A stretch of 12,042 bases of DNA. It comes from Clostridiales bacterium. GTDB taxonomy: Bacteria; Bacillota; Clostridia; Oscillospirales; Oscillospiraceae. The stretch lies in contig SFLD01000051.1 of NCBI GenBank assembly GCA_004553545.1, forward strand, positions 1-12,042, read 5' to 3'. The position numbers were made by a program, and so were the translations under genes. The notes beneath the pieces were generated by a model, which searched no databases, had not been told where the DNA came from, and saw nothing but the letters and a program-made list of their open reading frames with translations. Below, piece by piece: positions 6,847 to 12,042 of this stretch (position 1 is its first letter; every line of letters starts with the position of its first letter).

Positions 6847-7617
6847 ATGGAATTCAACGCCAAAGAGCAGCTGCCCGGCCTCATTGACTGGATGCGCACC
6901 CAGATGGCCGCCTGCGGCGGCAAGACGGCTGTCGTCGGCATCTCCGGCGGCAAGGACTCCAGCGTCACCGCCGCCCTCTGCGTCCGGGCCTATGGCCGGG
7001 AGAACGTCCTGGGCGTGCTGATGCCGGACGGCGTCCAGCCGGATATCGATTACTCCAACGGCCTTGTGGACGTGCTGGGCCTGCGCCACATCACCTTCAA
7101 CATCCACGGCGGCACCGCCGGCATCCTGGAGGAGATGGAGCGCGTGGGCATGACCCCCAGCCGCCAGACCAAGGTCAACCTCCCCTCCCGGATGCGCATG
7201 GCCACCCTCTACGCCGTGGCCCAGAGCGTGGAGCGCGGCATCGTGCTGAATACCTCCAACCTTTCGGAGGACTGGGTGGGCTACTGCACCATCTACGGCG
7301 ACAGCGCCGGGGCATTCTCCCCCCTGGGCATGTACACCACGGAGGAGGTCATCGCCCTGGGCAGGGAGCTGGGCCTGCCGGAGAAGTTCCTGCTGAAGCC
7401 CCCCTCCGACGGTCTCACCGGCCTCACGGACGAGGACAACCTGGGCTTTTCCTACCACGCCGTCAACGAGTACATCCGCACCGGCAAGGCAGACCCGGAG
7501 ATCCGGGCCCAGATCGACCAGAAGCACGCCGCCAGCCGCTTCAAGTTCGAGACCATGCCCCTCTACCACAACGGATTACCCATTGTCATCGAGGACGGAA
7601 CAGATTACTATAAGTAA
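6847..7617 (+). CDS. nadE: NAD+ synthetase, ammonia-dependent
   Basis: A 256-residue cytoplasmic enzyme for the last step of NAD+ synthesis: nicotinic acid adenine dinucleotide is activated with ATP and amidated to NAD+. The pyrophosphatase loop SGGKDSS (33-39) binds ATP. Further family marks are the NTSNLSEDWVGY stretch (positions equivalent to TGNKSE in other NadE), YGDSAGAFSPLG, and KPPSDGL..LTDEDNLGFSY near the C terminus. Length fits the short, ammonia-using form (about 245-275); the N-terminal nitrilase-like glutaminase domain of the long form is absent, so free ammonia or a separate amidase must supply nitrogen. The ATG at 6847 is placed nine bases after AAAGGAG. It is a single gene with its own promoter and a stem-loop after it shared with the converging Xre gene. 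No other NAD-pathway gene is nearby. Confidence 0.93.
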   Translation: MEFNAKEQLPGLIDWMRTQMAACGGKTAVVGISGGKDSSVTAALCVRAYGRENVLGVLMPDGVQPDIDYSNGLVDVLGLRHITFNIHGGTAGILEEMERVGMTPSRQTKVNLPSRMRMATLYAVAQSVERGIVLNTSNLSEDWVGYCTIYGDSAGAFSPLGMYTTEEVIALGRELGLPEKFLLKPPSDGLTGLTDEDNLGFSYHAVNEYIRTGKADPEIRAQIDQKHAASRFKFETMPLYHNGLPIVIEDGTDYYK

Positions 7618-7622
7618 TAGAA

Positions 7623-7659
7623 AGGATCCCCGGGGGAGCGCCGCTTCCCCGGGGATCCT
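7623..7659. terminator. Stem-loop between converging nadE and the Xre gene
   Basis: AGGATCCCCGGGG (7623-7635) pairs perfectly with CCCCGGGGATCCT (7647-7659). Read leftward it is followed by TTTCTATT, a usable T-rich tail for the Xre gene ending at 7665; read rightward the tail is CCGCGTC, so it would be a weak terminator for nadE. Both genes stop within 50 bases of each other. Confidence 0.7.
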
Positions 7660-7664
7660 CCGCG

Positions 7665-8411
7665 TCAGAAGGGATAACCGTCAAATTCCGCAGTGGCGAG
7701 GCCGTTGTCGTAGTGTATGGTGTAGCACTCGTTCTGGTCGGTGCTGCGCTCCTTGTCCGCCTCCTTGGCGGAGATCTGGAGGACGACCTGGAAGCTGTCC
7801 TCCCCCACGGAGAGGATGAAAGGGTCCGCGAAGAAGCGGTTGTCCCAGGGTGATTTTTCCGGCACCTCGCAGCGGATCAGGTTCACGGAGAGGATCTTTC
7901 CGTCCTCCCCCCAGCGGACCAGGTAGCTGGCGAACACGTTCAGTGGCTCCCCGTTGAGCTGGTACTGGGCCACCAGCTGGCCGATGTCCGTGTCGTCAAA
8001 GTGGTAGAGCGCCTGGTAATCCCAGTAGGTCCGCTCAAAGCCGGAGACCGGCTCCGGCGTCATCTGCCGGACCAGCACCGGGATCAGGATGGCCGCCAGC
8101 AGCGCCACCATCCGCCGGAGCATCCGGCGGTGCTCACTGCTGCTGTAGGCCGCGATGCTCTCCTTGGCCAGGGTATCCACGGTCTCCGGGGTGTAGACCT
8201 GGATGCGCTGGCCCGCCAGCATCTCGCCCACGCTGAGGCCGAAGACCTCCGCGAGGCGGCCCACCGTTTCGATATCCGGGTAGCAGAGCCCCCGCTCCCA
8301 CTTGCTGACGGCCCCTCCGGTGACGCCCACCCGCTCCGCCAGCTCTGCCTGGGTGAGGCCCTTTTCCTTCCGCAGCTCCGCAATGAAGTTGCCGACACTG
8401 GTACAGTCCAT
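7665..8411 (-). CDS. Membrane-tethered Xre-family transcriptional regulator
   Basis: A 248-residue protein with a DNA-binding head and an outer domain. Residues about 8-64 are a Cro/C1-type helix-turn-helix (IAELRKEKGLTQAELAERVG, then GGAVSKWERG). A linker follows, then one membrane helix at about 99-116 after a basic RRMLRR stop, and a C-terminal domain of about 130 residues with alternating strands (VFASYLVRWGEDGKILSVNL and others), which I cannot assign. The layout suggests a one-component regulator that takes a signal at or outside the membrane and acts on DNA from the inner face. The start at 8411 is preferred over 8465 because AAAGGGGG lies just upstream and the helix-turn-helix begins at once; the longer start would overlap the -35 box. 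Likely targets are its own promoter, which overlaps a palindrome, and perhaps the divergent gene at 8685; both are inference. Confidence 0.85.
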   Translation of the reverse strand: MDCTSVGNFIAELRKEKGLTQAELAERVGVTGGAVSKWERGLCYPDIETVGRLAEVFGLSVGEMLAGQRIQVYTPETVDTLAKESIAAYSSSEHRRMLRRMVALLAAILIPVLVRQMTPEPVSGFERTYWDYQALYHFDDTDIGQLVAQYQLNGEPLNVFASYLVRWGEDGKILSVNLIRCEVPEKSPWDNRFFADPFILSVGEDSFQVVLQISAKEADKERSTDQNECYTIHYDNGLATAEFDGYPF

Positions 8412-8436
8412 TTCGCTGCCCCCTTTCCTGCCATCC

Positions 8437-8465
8437 GGTATACCTGAAAGCGGCGGAAAAGTCAA
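8437..8465 (-). promoter_or_regulatory. Promoter of the Xre gene
   Basis: On the minus strand TTGACT (8465-8460), 17 bases, then TATACC (8442-8437). The predicted transcript starts near 8430, about 19 bases before the ATG, just room for the ribosome site. Confidence 0.65.
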
Positions 8466-8482
8466 TTGACCCTCGGTCGACC
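8461..8482. promoter_or_regulatory. Operator candidates over the Xre -35 box
   Basis: GTCAATTGAC (8461-8470) is a perfect ten-base palindrome covering five of six bases of the -35 box. GGTCGACC (8475-8482) is a second perfect palindrome four bases further on, and between them GACC-CTC-GGTC is an inverted repeat. Cro/C1-type proteins bind such short symmetric sites, so autorepression is plausible. Confidence 0.4.
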
Positions 8483-8633
8483 CCCTGCAAAGCCGCAGAA
8501 TGCCTCACTTTTTTCTTTGCCTGCCTTCCGGCGCGCGGCGAAGCGACCGCCCCGTCCTGCCGGGGAAAGCGGACATCCTTCCAACCGAGGGGGTCCCCAG
8601 ACGGGAAAACTGTCCGGATACTGGGGCCAATTT

Positions 8634-8644
8634 TTTGCTAAGAT
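8634..8644 (+). promoter_or_regulatory. Weak promoter candidate for the glutamate-rich protein gene
   Basis: TAAGAT (8639-8644) is preceded by TG one base upstream (extended -10). No convincing -35 box stands 16-18 bases before it (GGATAC at 8616-8621), so activation by a protein or reliance on the extended -10 is needed. CCCCAG (8595-8600) and CTGGGG (8621-8626) form an inverted repeat just upstream that could be a binding site. Confidence 0.35.
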
Positions 8645-8684
8645 CAGGACAGCAAGGGGGAGACCCCGGAGAGGAGGATGCGGT

Positions 8685-9632
8685 ATGTTTGACCCGCTGG
8701 CTTGCTTTGACCCGAAAAAGAGCGGTACCCTGGAGGGCTTTCTCAGCTGGGAGATGCTGGAGAGGTGGATGGGGGAGGACCAGTCTCCCAGCCGCTGTCA
8801 GGCCGCGTCCCGGGAGCTGGACCGCCTGCTGGAGGAGTTCGCGGAGGAGCCGGAGGAAACGGATGCGGAGCTGGAAGCGTTGGATGAGCTGGACCGAAGC
8901 CTGGAGGCCTGCATCCGGCTCTGCAAGGGGGAGGGCGCGGAGCCCCAGGCACCGGAGGAAGGCGAAGAGCCGGAGGAAGCGGAGGAACCGGGGGAGACCG
9001 GGGAACCGGACCCCTGGAAGGACCTGCGGGCGCTGGAGGAAGCGGTGGAGAAGGCCCTTCCGGATGCCCGGCGGTACTGGCAGGAGGAGTCCGGCGAGGA
9101 CCGCTGCCCCGGCATGTGGTTCGACAGCGGGTCTCTGGCGCTGGACACGCAGGAACTCCTGGAGATCGCGGATTCCCTTGGCCGGGAGCAGGGGCTTTCC
9201 GTGGACATGGGGGAGCTGACGGTGCTGCTGGTCCTGTACGGCCTGACCATCACGGCGGAGATTCCGCGGTCCCTGGAGGACGAAGAGAAGCTGAGCTTTC
9301 TGGACTGGGCCATCCAGGAGACCGGGCTGCCGACGGAGTTCACGGCGGAGCGGGTGATGGGATCTGTGCGGAGCCAGCCCTTCCGGTACGCCATGTATGA
9401 CTTGCGGCGGCAGTTCTTTTACTGGGTCCAGGTCCTGGCGGAGCGCTGTGACAGGGACGGCGACGGGGAGCGGTTCCGGGAACTGTTCTGCACGATCCTG
9501 GAAGATGCAGAGGAGCAGTGGGTGGAGAACCATCCCGGCGGAGCGCTGCGGCAGGGAGCGGAGGCGTTCTGCCGGGACGCGCTGGAGAAGTTTGCCCGGC
9601 AGCTGCTCCGGCGGTGCTGCGCGCCCTTTTGA
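8685..9632 (+). CDS. Glutamate-rich protein of unknown function
   Basis: A 315-residue, strongly acidic, soluble protein with no signal peptide or membrane helix that I can see, and not a family I recognise. Residues about 1-80 are mostly helical and carry aromatic and acidic residues. Residues about 83-110 are a low-complexity linker rich in Glu, Pro and Gly. The C-terminal part (about 112-315) looks like an all-helical domain with paired aromatic stretches (YAMYDLRRQFFYW at 235-247) and ends in basic RQLLRRCC. The ATG at 8685 is chosen because GAGGAGG lies seven bases upstream; the frame stays open to 8466, but that part crosses the Xre promoter and has no ribosome site. It is flanked by a weak extended -10 element and a strong terminator, so it is a single-gene unit, divergent from the Xre regulator, which may control it. 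Confidence 0.75.
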   Translation: MFDPLACFDPKKSGTLEGFLSWEMLERWMGEDQSPSRCQAASRELDRLLEEFAEEPEETDAELEALDELDRSLEACIRLCKGEGAEPQAPEEGEEPEEAEEPGETGEPDPWKDLRALEEAVEKALPDARRYWQEESGEDRCPGMWFDSGSLALDTQELLEIADSLGREQGLSVDMGELTVLLVLYGLTITAEIPRSLEDEEKLSFLDWAIQETGLPTEFTAERVMGSVRSQPFRYAMYDLRRQFFYWVQVLAERCDRDGDGERFRELFCTILEDAEEQWVENHPGGALRQGAEAFCRDALEKFARQLLRRCCAPF

Positions 9633-9638
9633 GAAAGG

Positions 9639-9675
9639 AAGGAAGCCCTCCGGCCTGGCCGGAGGGCTTCCTTTT
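9639..9675. terminator. Bidirectional terminator between the glutamate-rich gene and metG
   Basis: AAGGAAGCCCTCCGG and CCGGAGGGCTTCCTT form a perfect 15-pair stem around CCTGG. Rightward it ends in TTTT (9672-9675); leftward it ends in TTCCTTTC. It starts seven bases after one stop codon and lies twelve bases beyond the metG stop on the other strand, so it can serve both converging genes. Confidence 0.92.
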
Positions 9676-9686
9676 CGATGGTTTTC

Positions 9687-11750
9687 TCAGCAGAGTTTGG
9701 CGCCGGCGGGGATGGCGTCGTCCACCATGATGAGGTGGAGCTTCTCCTCGCCCTTCTCGGTGTGGACGGCGGAGAGCAGCATGCCGCAGCTCTCCTGGCC
9801 CATCATCTTGCGGGGGGGCAGGTTGACGATGGCGACCAAGGTCTTGCCGATGAGCTCTTCCGGCTCATAGAACTTGTGGATGCCGGAGAGGATCTGGCGG
9901 TCCGTGCCGCTGCCGTCGTCCAGGGTGAAGCGGAGGAGCTTCTCACTCTTCTTCACGGCCTGGCAGTCCTTGACCTTCACGGCCCGGAAGTCGGACTTGC
10001 AGAAGGTGTCAAAGTCCACCTTCTCCTCGGTGAAGGGCTCGATCTCCAGGGGCGGCAGGGCGGCCTTGCGGGCGGCCTCCTCGGCGGCTTCCAGCTCGGC
10101 GATGGCCTTCTCGACGTCCACCCGGGGGAAGAGGTTCTCGCCCTTGGTAACGGCCCCGCCCTCGGGCAGGACGCCCCAGCGGCCGGCACTGTCCCAATCC
10201 CGGCAGCTCCGGGGAGCGCCGATCTGCTCAAAGAGCTTGCCGCAGCTCTCCGGCATGAAGGGGGAGAGGAGGATGCCGCAGATGCGGGTGGCCTCCAGGA
10301 GGTTATAGAGAACGTGGGCGAGACGGTCGCCGTTCTGCTCCATGCTCTTGGCGAGAGACCAGGGGGCGGTCTCGTCGATATACTTGTTGGCCCGCTGGAT
10401 CACCCGGAAGGTGTCGGCCAGCGCGGTGTGGGGCGCGAAGCCCTCCATGTCCCGCTCGTACTTGTCCCGAAGGTCGAGAGCCGCGCAGATGAGCTCCACA
10501 TCGTACTTCACGGGGTCGCCCTCGGGGAAGTTGAAGCTGAGCTCCACGCCGCTGCCGACCTCCCGGGCCTGCTGGTAGATATAGCTCAGCTGCTGCTCGT
10601 CGTCCGTTGCGCCGCTGCCGTGGGGCAGCCTGCCGCCAAAGTACTTATTCACCATGGCGGTGGTGCGGCTGACCAGGTTGCCGAGATCGTTGGCAAGGTC
10701 GGTGTTGATGGTCTGGATCAGGAGCTCGTTGCTGAAGCTGCCGTCGGAGCCGAAGGGGAAGGTCCGCAGGAGGAAGAAGCGCAGGGCGTCCACCCCGAAC
10801 TGCTGGGCGAGAAGGTAGGGGTCCACCACGTTGCCCTTGGACTTACTCATCTTGCCGCCGTCCAGCAGCAGCCAGCCGTGGCCGAAGACGTGCTTGGGCA
10901 GGGGCATCTCCATGCTCATCAGCATGGCGGGCCAGATGATGGAGTGGAAGCGGACGATCTCCTTGCCCACGATGTGGACATCGGCGGGCCAGTACTTCTC
11001 ATAGTCGTCGTACTTCCCGTTCAGGAAGCCGAGAGCCGTGGTGTAGTTGAAGAGGGCGTCCACCCAGACGTAGACCACGTGGCCGGGATCGAAGTCCACC
11101 GGGATGCCCCAGGTGAAGCTGGTGCGGGAGACGCAGAGGTCCTCCAGGCCGGGCTTGATGAAGTTGTTCACCATCTCGTTGACCCGGGAGCGGGGCTGCA
11201 GGAAGTCGGTATTCTCCAGCAGGTCCTGGATGCGGTCGGCGTACTTGCTGAGACGGAAGAAGTAGGCCTCCTCCTCGGCGTCCTGGACCTCCCGGCCGCA
11301 GTCGGGACACTTGCCGTCCACCAGCTGGCTCTCGGTCCAGAAGCTCTCGCAGGGCTTGCAGTACTTGCCCTTGTAGGTACCCTTGTAGATGTCGCCCTTG
11401 TCGTGCATCTTCTTGAAGATCTTCTGGATGGCCTCCACATGGTAATCATCCGTGGTGCGGATGAAGCGGTCGTTGCTGATGTTCATCAGCTGCCAGAGGT
11501 CCCGCACGCCGCCGGGGCCTTCCACGATCTTATCGACAAACTCCTTGGGGGTGACGCCGGCGGCCGCCGCCTTGTCCTCGATCTTCTGGCCGTGCTCGTC
11601 GGTGCCGGTGAGGAACATCACGTCCTCGCCCTTGAGCCGGTGATAGCGGGCGATGGCGTCCGTGGCCACAGTGCAGTAGGTGTGGCCGATGTGCAGCTTG
11701 TCGGAGGGATAGTAAATGGGGGTGGTGATATAAAACTTCTTCTGTTCCAT
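9687..11750 (-). CDS. metG: Methionyl-tRNA synthetase
   Basis: A 687-residue class I aminoacyl-tRNA synthetase that charges tRNA-Met with methionine in the cytoplasm; essential for protein synthesis. The HIGH motif is at 20-23 and KMSKS at 300-304. A zinc knuckle with four Cys (131, 134, 148, 151) sits in the connecting insertion. The anticodon-binding helical domain follows at about 360-530, and a C-terminal EMAP/Trbp111-type tRNA-binding domain covers about 578-687, the part that lets many bacterial MetRS act as dimers. Length fits this full form. The ATG at 11750 gives the conserved opening KKFYITTPIYYPSDKLHIGH and has AAAGAGG six bases upstream; the open frame to 11999 crosses the promoter. 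It is a single gene with its own promoter, and its leader can fold over the ribosome site. No T-box is seen. Confidence 0.97.
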   Translation of the reverse strand: MEQKKFYITTPIYYPSDKLHIGHTYCTVATDAIARYHRLKGEDVMFLTGTDEHGQKIEDKAAAAGVTPKEFVDKIVEGPGGVRDLWQLMNISNDRFIRTTDDYHVEAIQKIFKKMHDKGDIYKGTYKGKYCKPCESFWTESQLVDGKCPDCGREVQDAEEEAYFFRLSKYADRIQDLLENTDFLQPRSRVNEMVNNFIKPGLEDLCVSRTSFTWGIPVDFDPGHVVYVWVDALFNYTTALGFLNGKYDDYEKYWPADVHIVGKEIVRFHSIIWPAMLMSMEMPLPKHVFGHGWLLLDGGKMSKSKGNVVDPYLLAQQFGVDALRFFLLRTFPFGSDGSFSNELLIQTINTDLANDLGNLVSRTTAMVNKYFGGRLPHGSGATDDEQQLSYIYQQAREVGSGVELSFNFPEGDPVKYDVELICAALDLRDKYERDMEGFAPHTALADTFRVIQRANKYIDETAPWSLAKSMEQNGDRLAHVLYNLLEATRICGILLSPFMPESCGKLFEQIGAPRSCRDWDSAGRWGVLPEGGAVTKGENLFPRVDVEKAIAELEAAEEAARKAALPPLEIEPFTEEKVDFDTFCKSDFRAVKVKDCQAVKKSEKLLRFTLDDGSGTDRQILSGIHKFYEPEELIGKTLVAIVNLPPRKMMGQESCGMLLSAVHTEKGEEKLHLIMVDDAIPAGAKLC

Positions 11751-11755
11751 GGTGA

Positions 11756-11787
11756 CCTCTTTCCCTGCCCGCTCCGAATGGAAGAGG
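11756..11787 (-). promoter_or_regulatory. Hairpin covering the metG ribosome binding site
   Basis: In the metG leader CCTCTTCC (11787-11780) can pair with GGAAAGAGG (11764-11756), an eight-pair stem with one bulged A, and the second arm is the Shine-Dalgarno sequence itself. The loop is about 15 bases. Such a fold would lower translation unless opened. Confidence 0.4.
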
Positions 11788-11805
11788 GGCATATAGTATC
11801 TTTTC

Positions 11806-11834
11806 AATATAGCACGGGTAAAGGCAACTTGCAA
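11806..11834 (-). promoter_or_regulatory. Promoter of metG
   Basis: On the minus strand TTGCAA (11834-11829), 17 bases, then TATATT (11811-11806), with TG one base before the -10 box. Predicted start near 11799 leaves a leader of about 49 bases, too short for a T-box. Confidence 0.7.
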
Positions 11835-11843
11835 GAGGCGGGG

Positions 11844-11883
11844 GAGAATTGGGGGGAAGGGGGAATTGAGAATGGAGAATTGG
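11844..11883 (+). repeat. Degenerate GAGAATT heptamer repeat
   Basis: Three head-to-tail heptamers GGGAATT, GAGAATG and GAGAATT (11861-11881) follow a single GAGAATTG at 11844-11851. The tract is AT-containing and purine-rich, non-coding, and lies just upstream of the metG promoter. Similar GAGAAT-type tracts are common in Clostridia intergenic DNA; no function is known to me. Confidence 0.5.
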
Positions 11884-11917
11884 TTTGCGGGTTTTGCGGA
11901 AAGGCATCCTGTTTTCC

Positions 11918-11979
11918 GGGGTTGATGGAGGCTGCAATCGAATCGGTAGGGGCGGGGCTCTGTCCCCGCCCGCTGTCTT
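11918..11979 (+). repeat. Tandem hairpin repeat, unit 1
   Basis: A 62-base unit with a conserved left part (GATGGAGGCTGCAAT) and a hairpin: GGGCGGGG (11950-11957), loop CTCTGT, CCCCGCCC (11964-11971). It is repeated at once in unit 2. The GTAGGGGC opening of the hairpin resembles short palindromic intergenic repeats I associate with Clostridia genomes. No open reading frame with a ribosome site is present. Confidence 0.75.
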
Positions 11980-12042
11980 GGGGTCGATGGAGGCCGCAAT
12001 AGGATCTGTAGGGGCCGACCTGTGTGTCGGCCCGTGGGCGTG
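11980..12042 (+). repeat. Tandem hairpin repeat, unit 2 (runs to the window edge)
   Basis: This unit begins exactly 62 bases after unit 1, with the same opening GGGGT.GATGGAGG.GCAAT and GTAGGGGC. Its hairpin is GGGCCGAC (12012-12019), loop CTGTGT, GTCGGCCC (12026-12033). Three of eight stem pairs differ from unit 1 and all three are compensated. More copies may follow beyond the window. Confidence 0.75.

Noticed and set aside
8466..8471. TTGACC as a rightward -35 box
   Set aside because: No -10-like sequence stands 15-19 bases downstream; it is simply the other half of the palindrome over the Xre -35 box.
8466..8684. N-terminal extension of the glutamate-rich protein, or a small gene, in the divergent gap
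   Set aside because: The frame is open but has no ribosome site at its start, overlaps the Xre promoter, and has a proline/arginine-rich composition unlike the protein downstream.
9425..9480. Calcium-binding EF-hand or dockerin-like loop (CDRDGDGERF) in the glutamate-rich protein
   Set aside because: Only the DxDxDG part fits; the hydrophobic residue at loop position 8 and the Glu at position 12 are missing, and there is no second loop or cohesin partner.
11750..11834. T-box or other riboswitch in front of metG
   Set aside because: The leader from the predicted start is only about 49 bases and has no T-box sequence or antiterminator; an SAM-type riboswitch would also need more space.
9678..12002. 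A 774-codon open frame on the plus strand across metG
   Set aside because: It is antisense to metG, whose motifs are unmistakable. The frame is open because GC-rich codons of metG leave few stops on the other strand; its protein is rich in Leu, Gly, Val and His with no domain.
11918..12042. CRISPR array
   Set aside because: Only two units, the repeat part is imperfect and the variable part is itself a compensated hairpin, not an unrelated spacer; no cas gene is nearby.

Overview
This window is very GC-rich and carries compact, well-delimited genes with strong AAGGAGG-type ribosome sites and short intrinsic terminators. Codon use, gene content and the style of the hairpin repeats at the right edge suggest a high-GC Clostridia genome of the Oscillospiraceae type (gut anaerobes such as the Flavonifractor/Lawsonibacter group). 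That placement is an inference from sequence style; there is no rRNA or species marker here.

Left to right. (1) Bases 1-206 are a divergent control region: a perfect-consensus leftward promoter with an operator-like palindrome in its spacer serves a gene just outside the window, and a rightward promoter serves an N-acyl-D-amino-acid deacylase (207-1787). (2) After a terminator comes a monocistronic P-type cation ATPase of the CtpE/Exp7-like P2 type (1935-4397), with its own extended -10 promoter and a hairpin in the leader. (3) A two-gene operon (4534-6142) encodes an ECF sigma factor and, overlapping it by 11 bases, a single-pass membrane protein whose outer part ends in an M23 (LytM-type) peptidase domain. 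The second protein sits where an anti-sigma factor is expected. (4) A small membrane-anchored protein of unknown function (6199-6675, minus) is divergent from nadE (6847-7617), an ammonia-dependent NAD synthetase. (5) A membrane-tethered Xre-type regulator (7665-8411, minus) converges on nadE and is divergent from a glutamate-rich orphan protein (8685-9632). (6) metG, methionyl-tRNA synthetase (9687-11750, minus), fills most of the rest. (7) The right edge holds a heptamer repeat and two tandem 62-base hairpin units whose stems differ by fully compensated base changes.

Most genes are single transcription units, each with its own promoter and terminator. Three separate promoters (deacylase, nadE, metG) share a TTGCAA -35 box with exactly 17 bases to the -10 box, which looks like the housekeeping promoter style of this genome. 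The only clear multi-gene operon is the sigma/M23 pair. It is the best candidate for an under-described system: a cell-envelope signalling unit in which the putative anti-sigma factor carries an apparently intact peptidoglycan-hydrolase active site. No tRNA, rRNA, CRISPR array, transposase or prophage gene was seen. No stretch over 300 bases lacks a gene; the largest gaps are 11751-12042 and 8412-8684.
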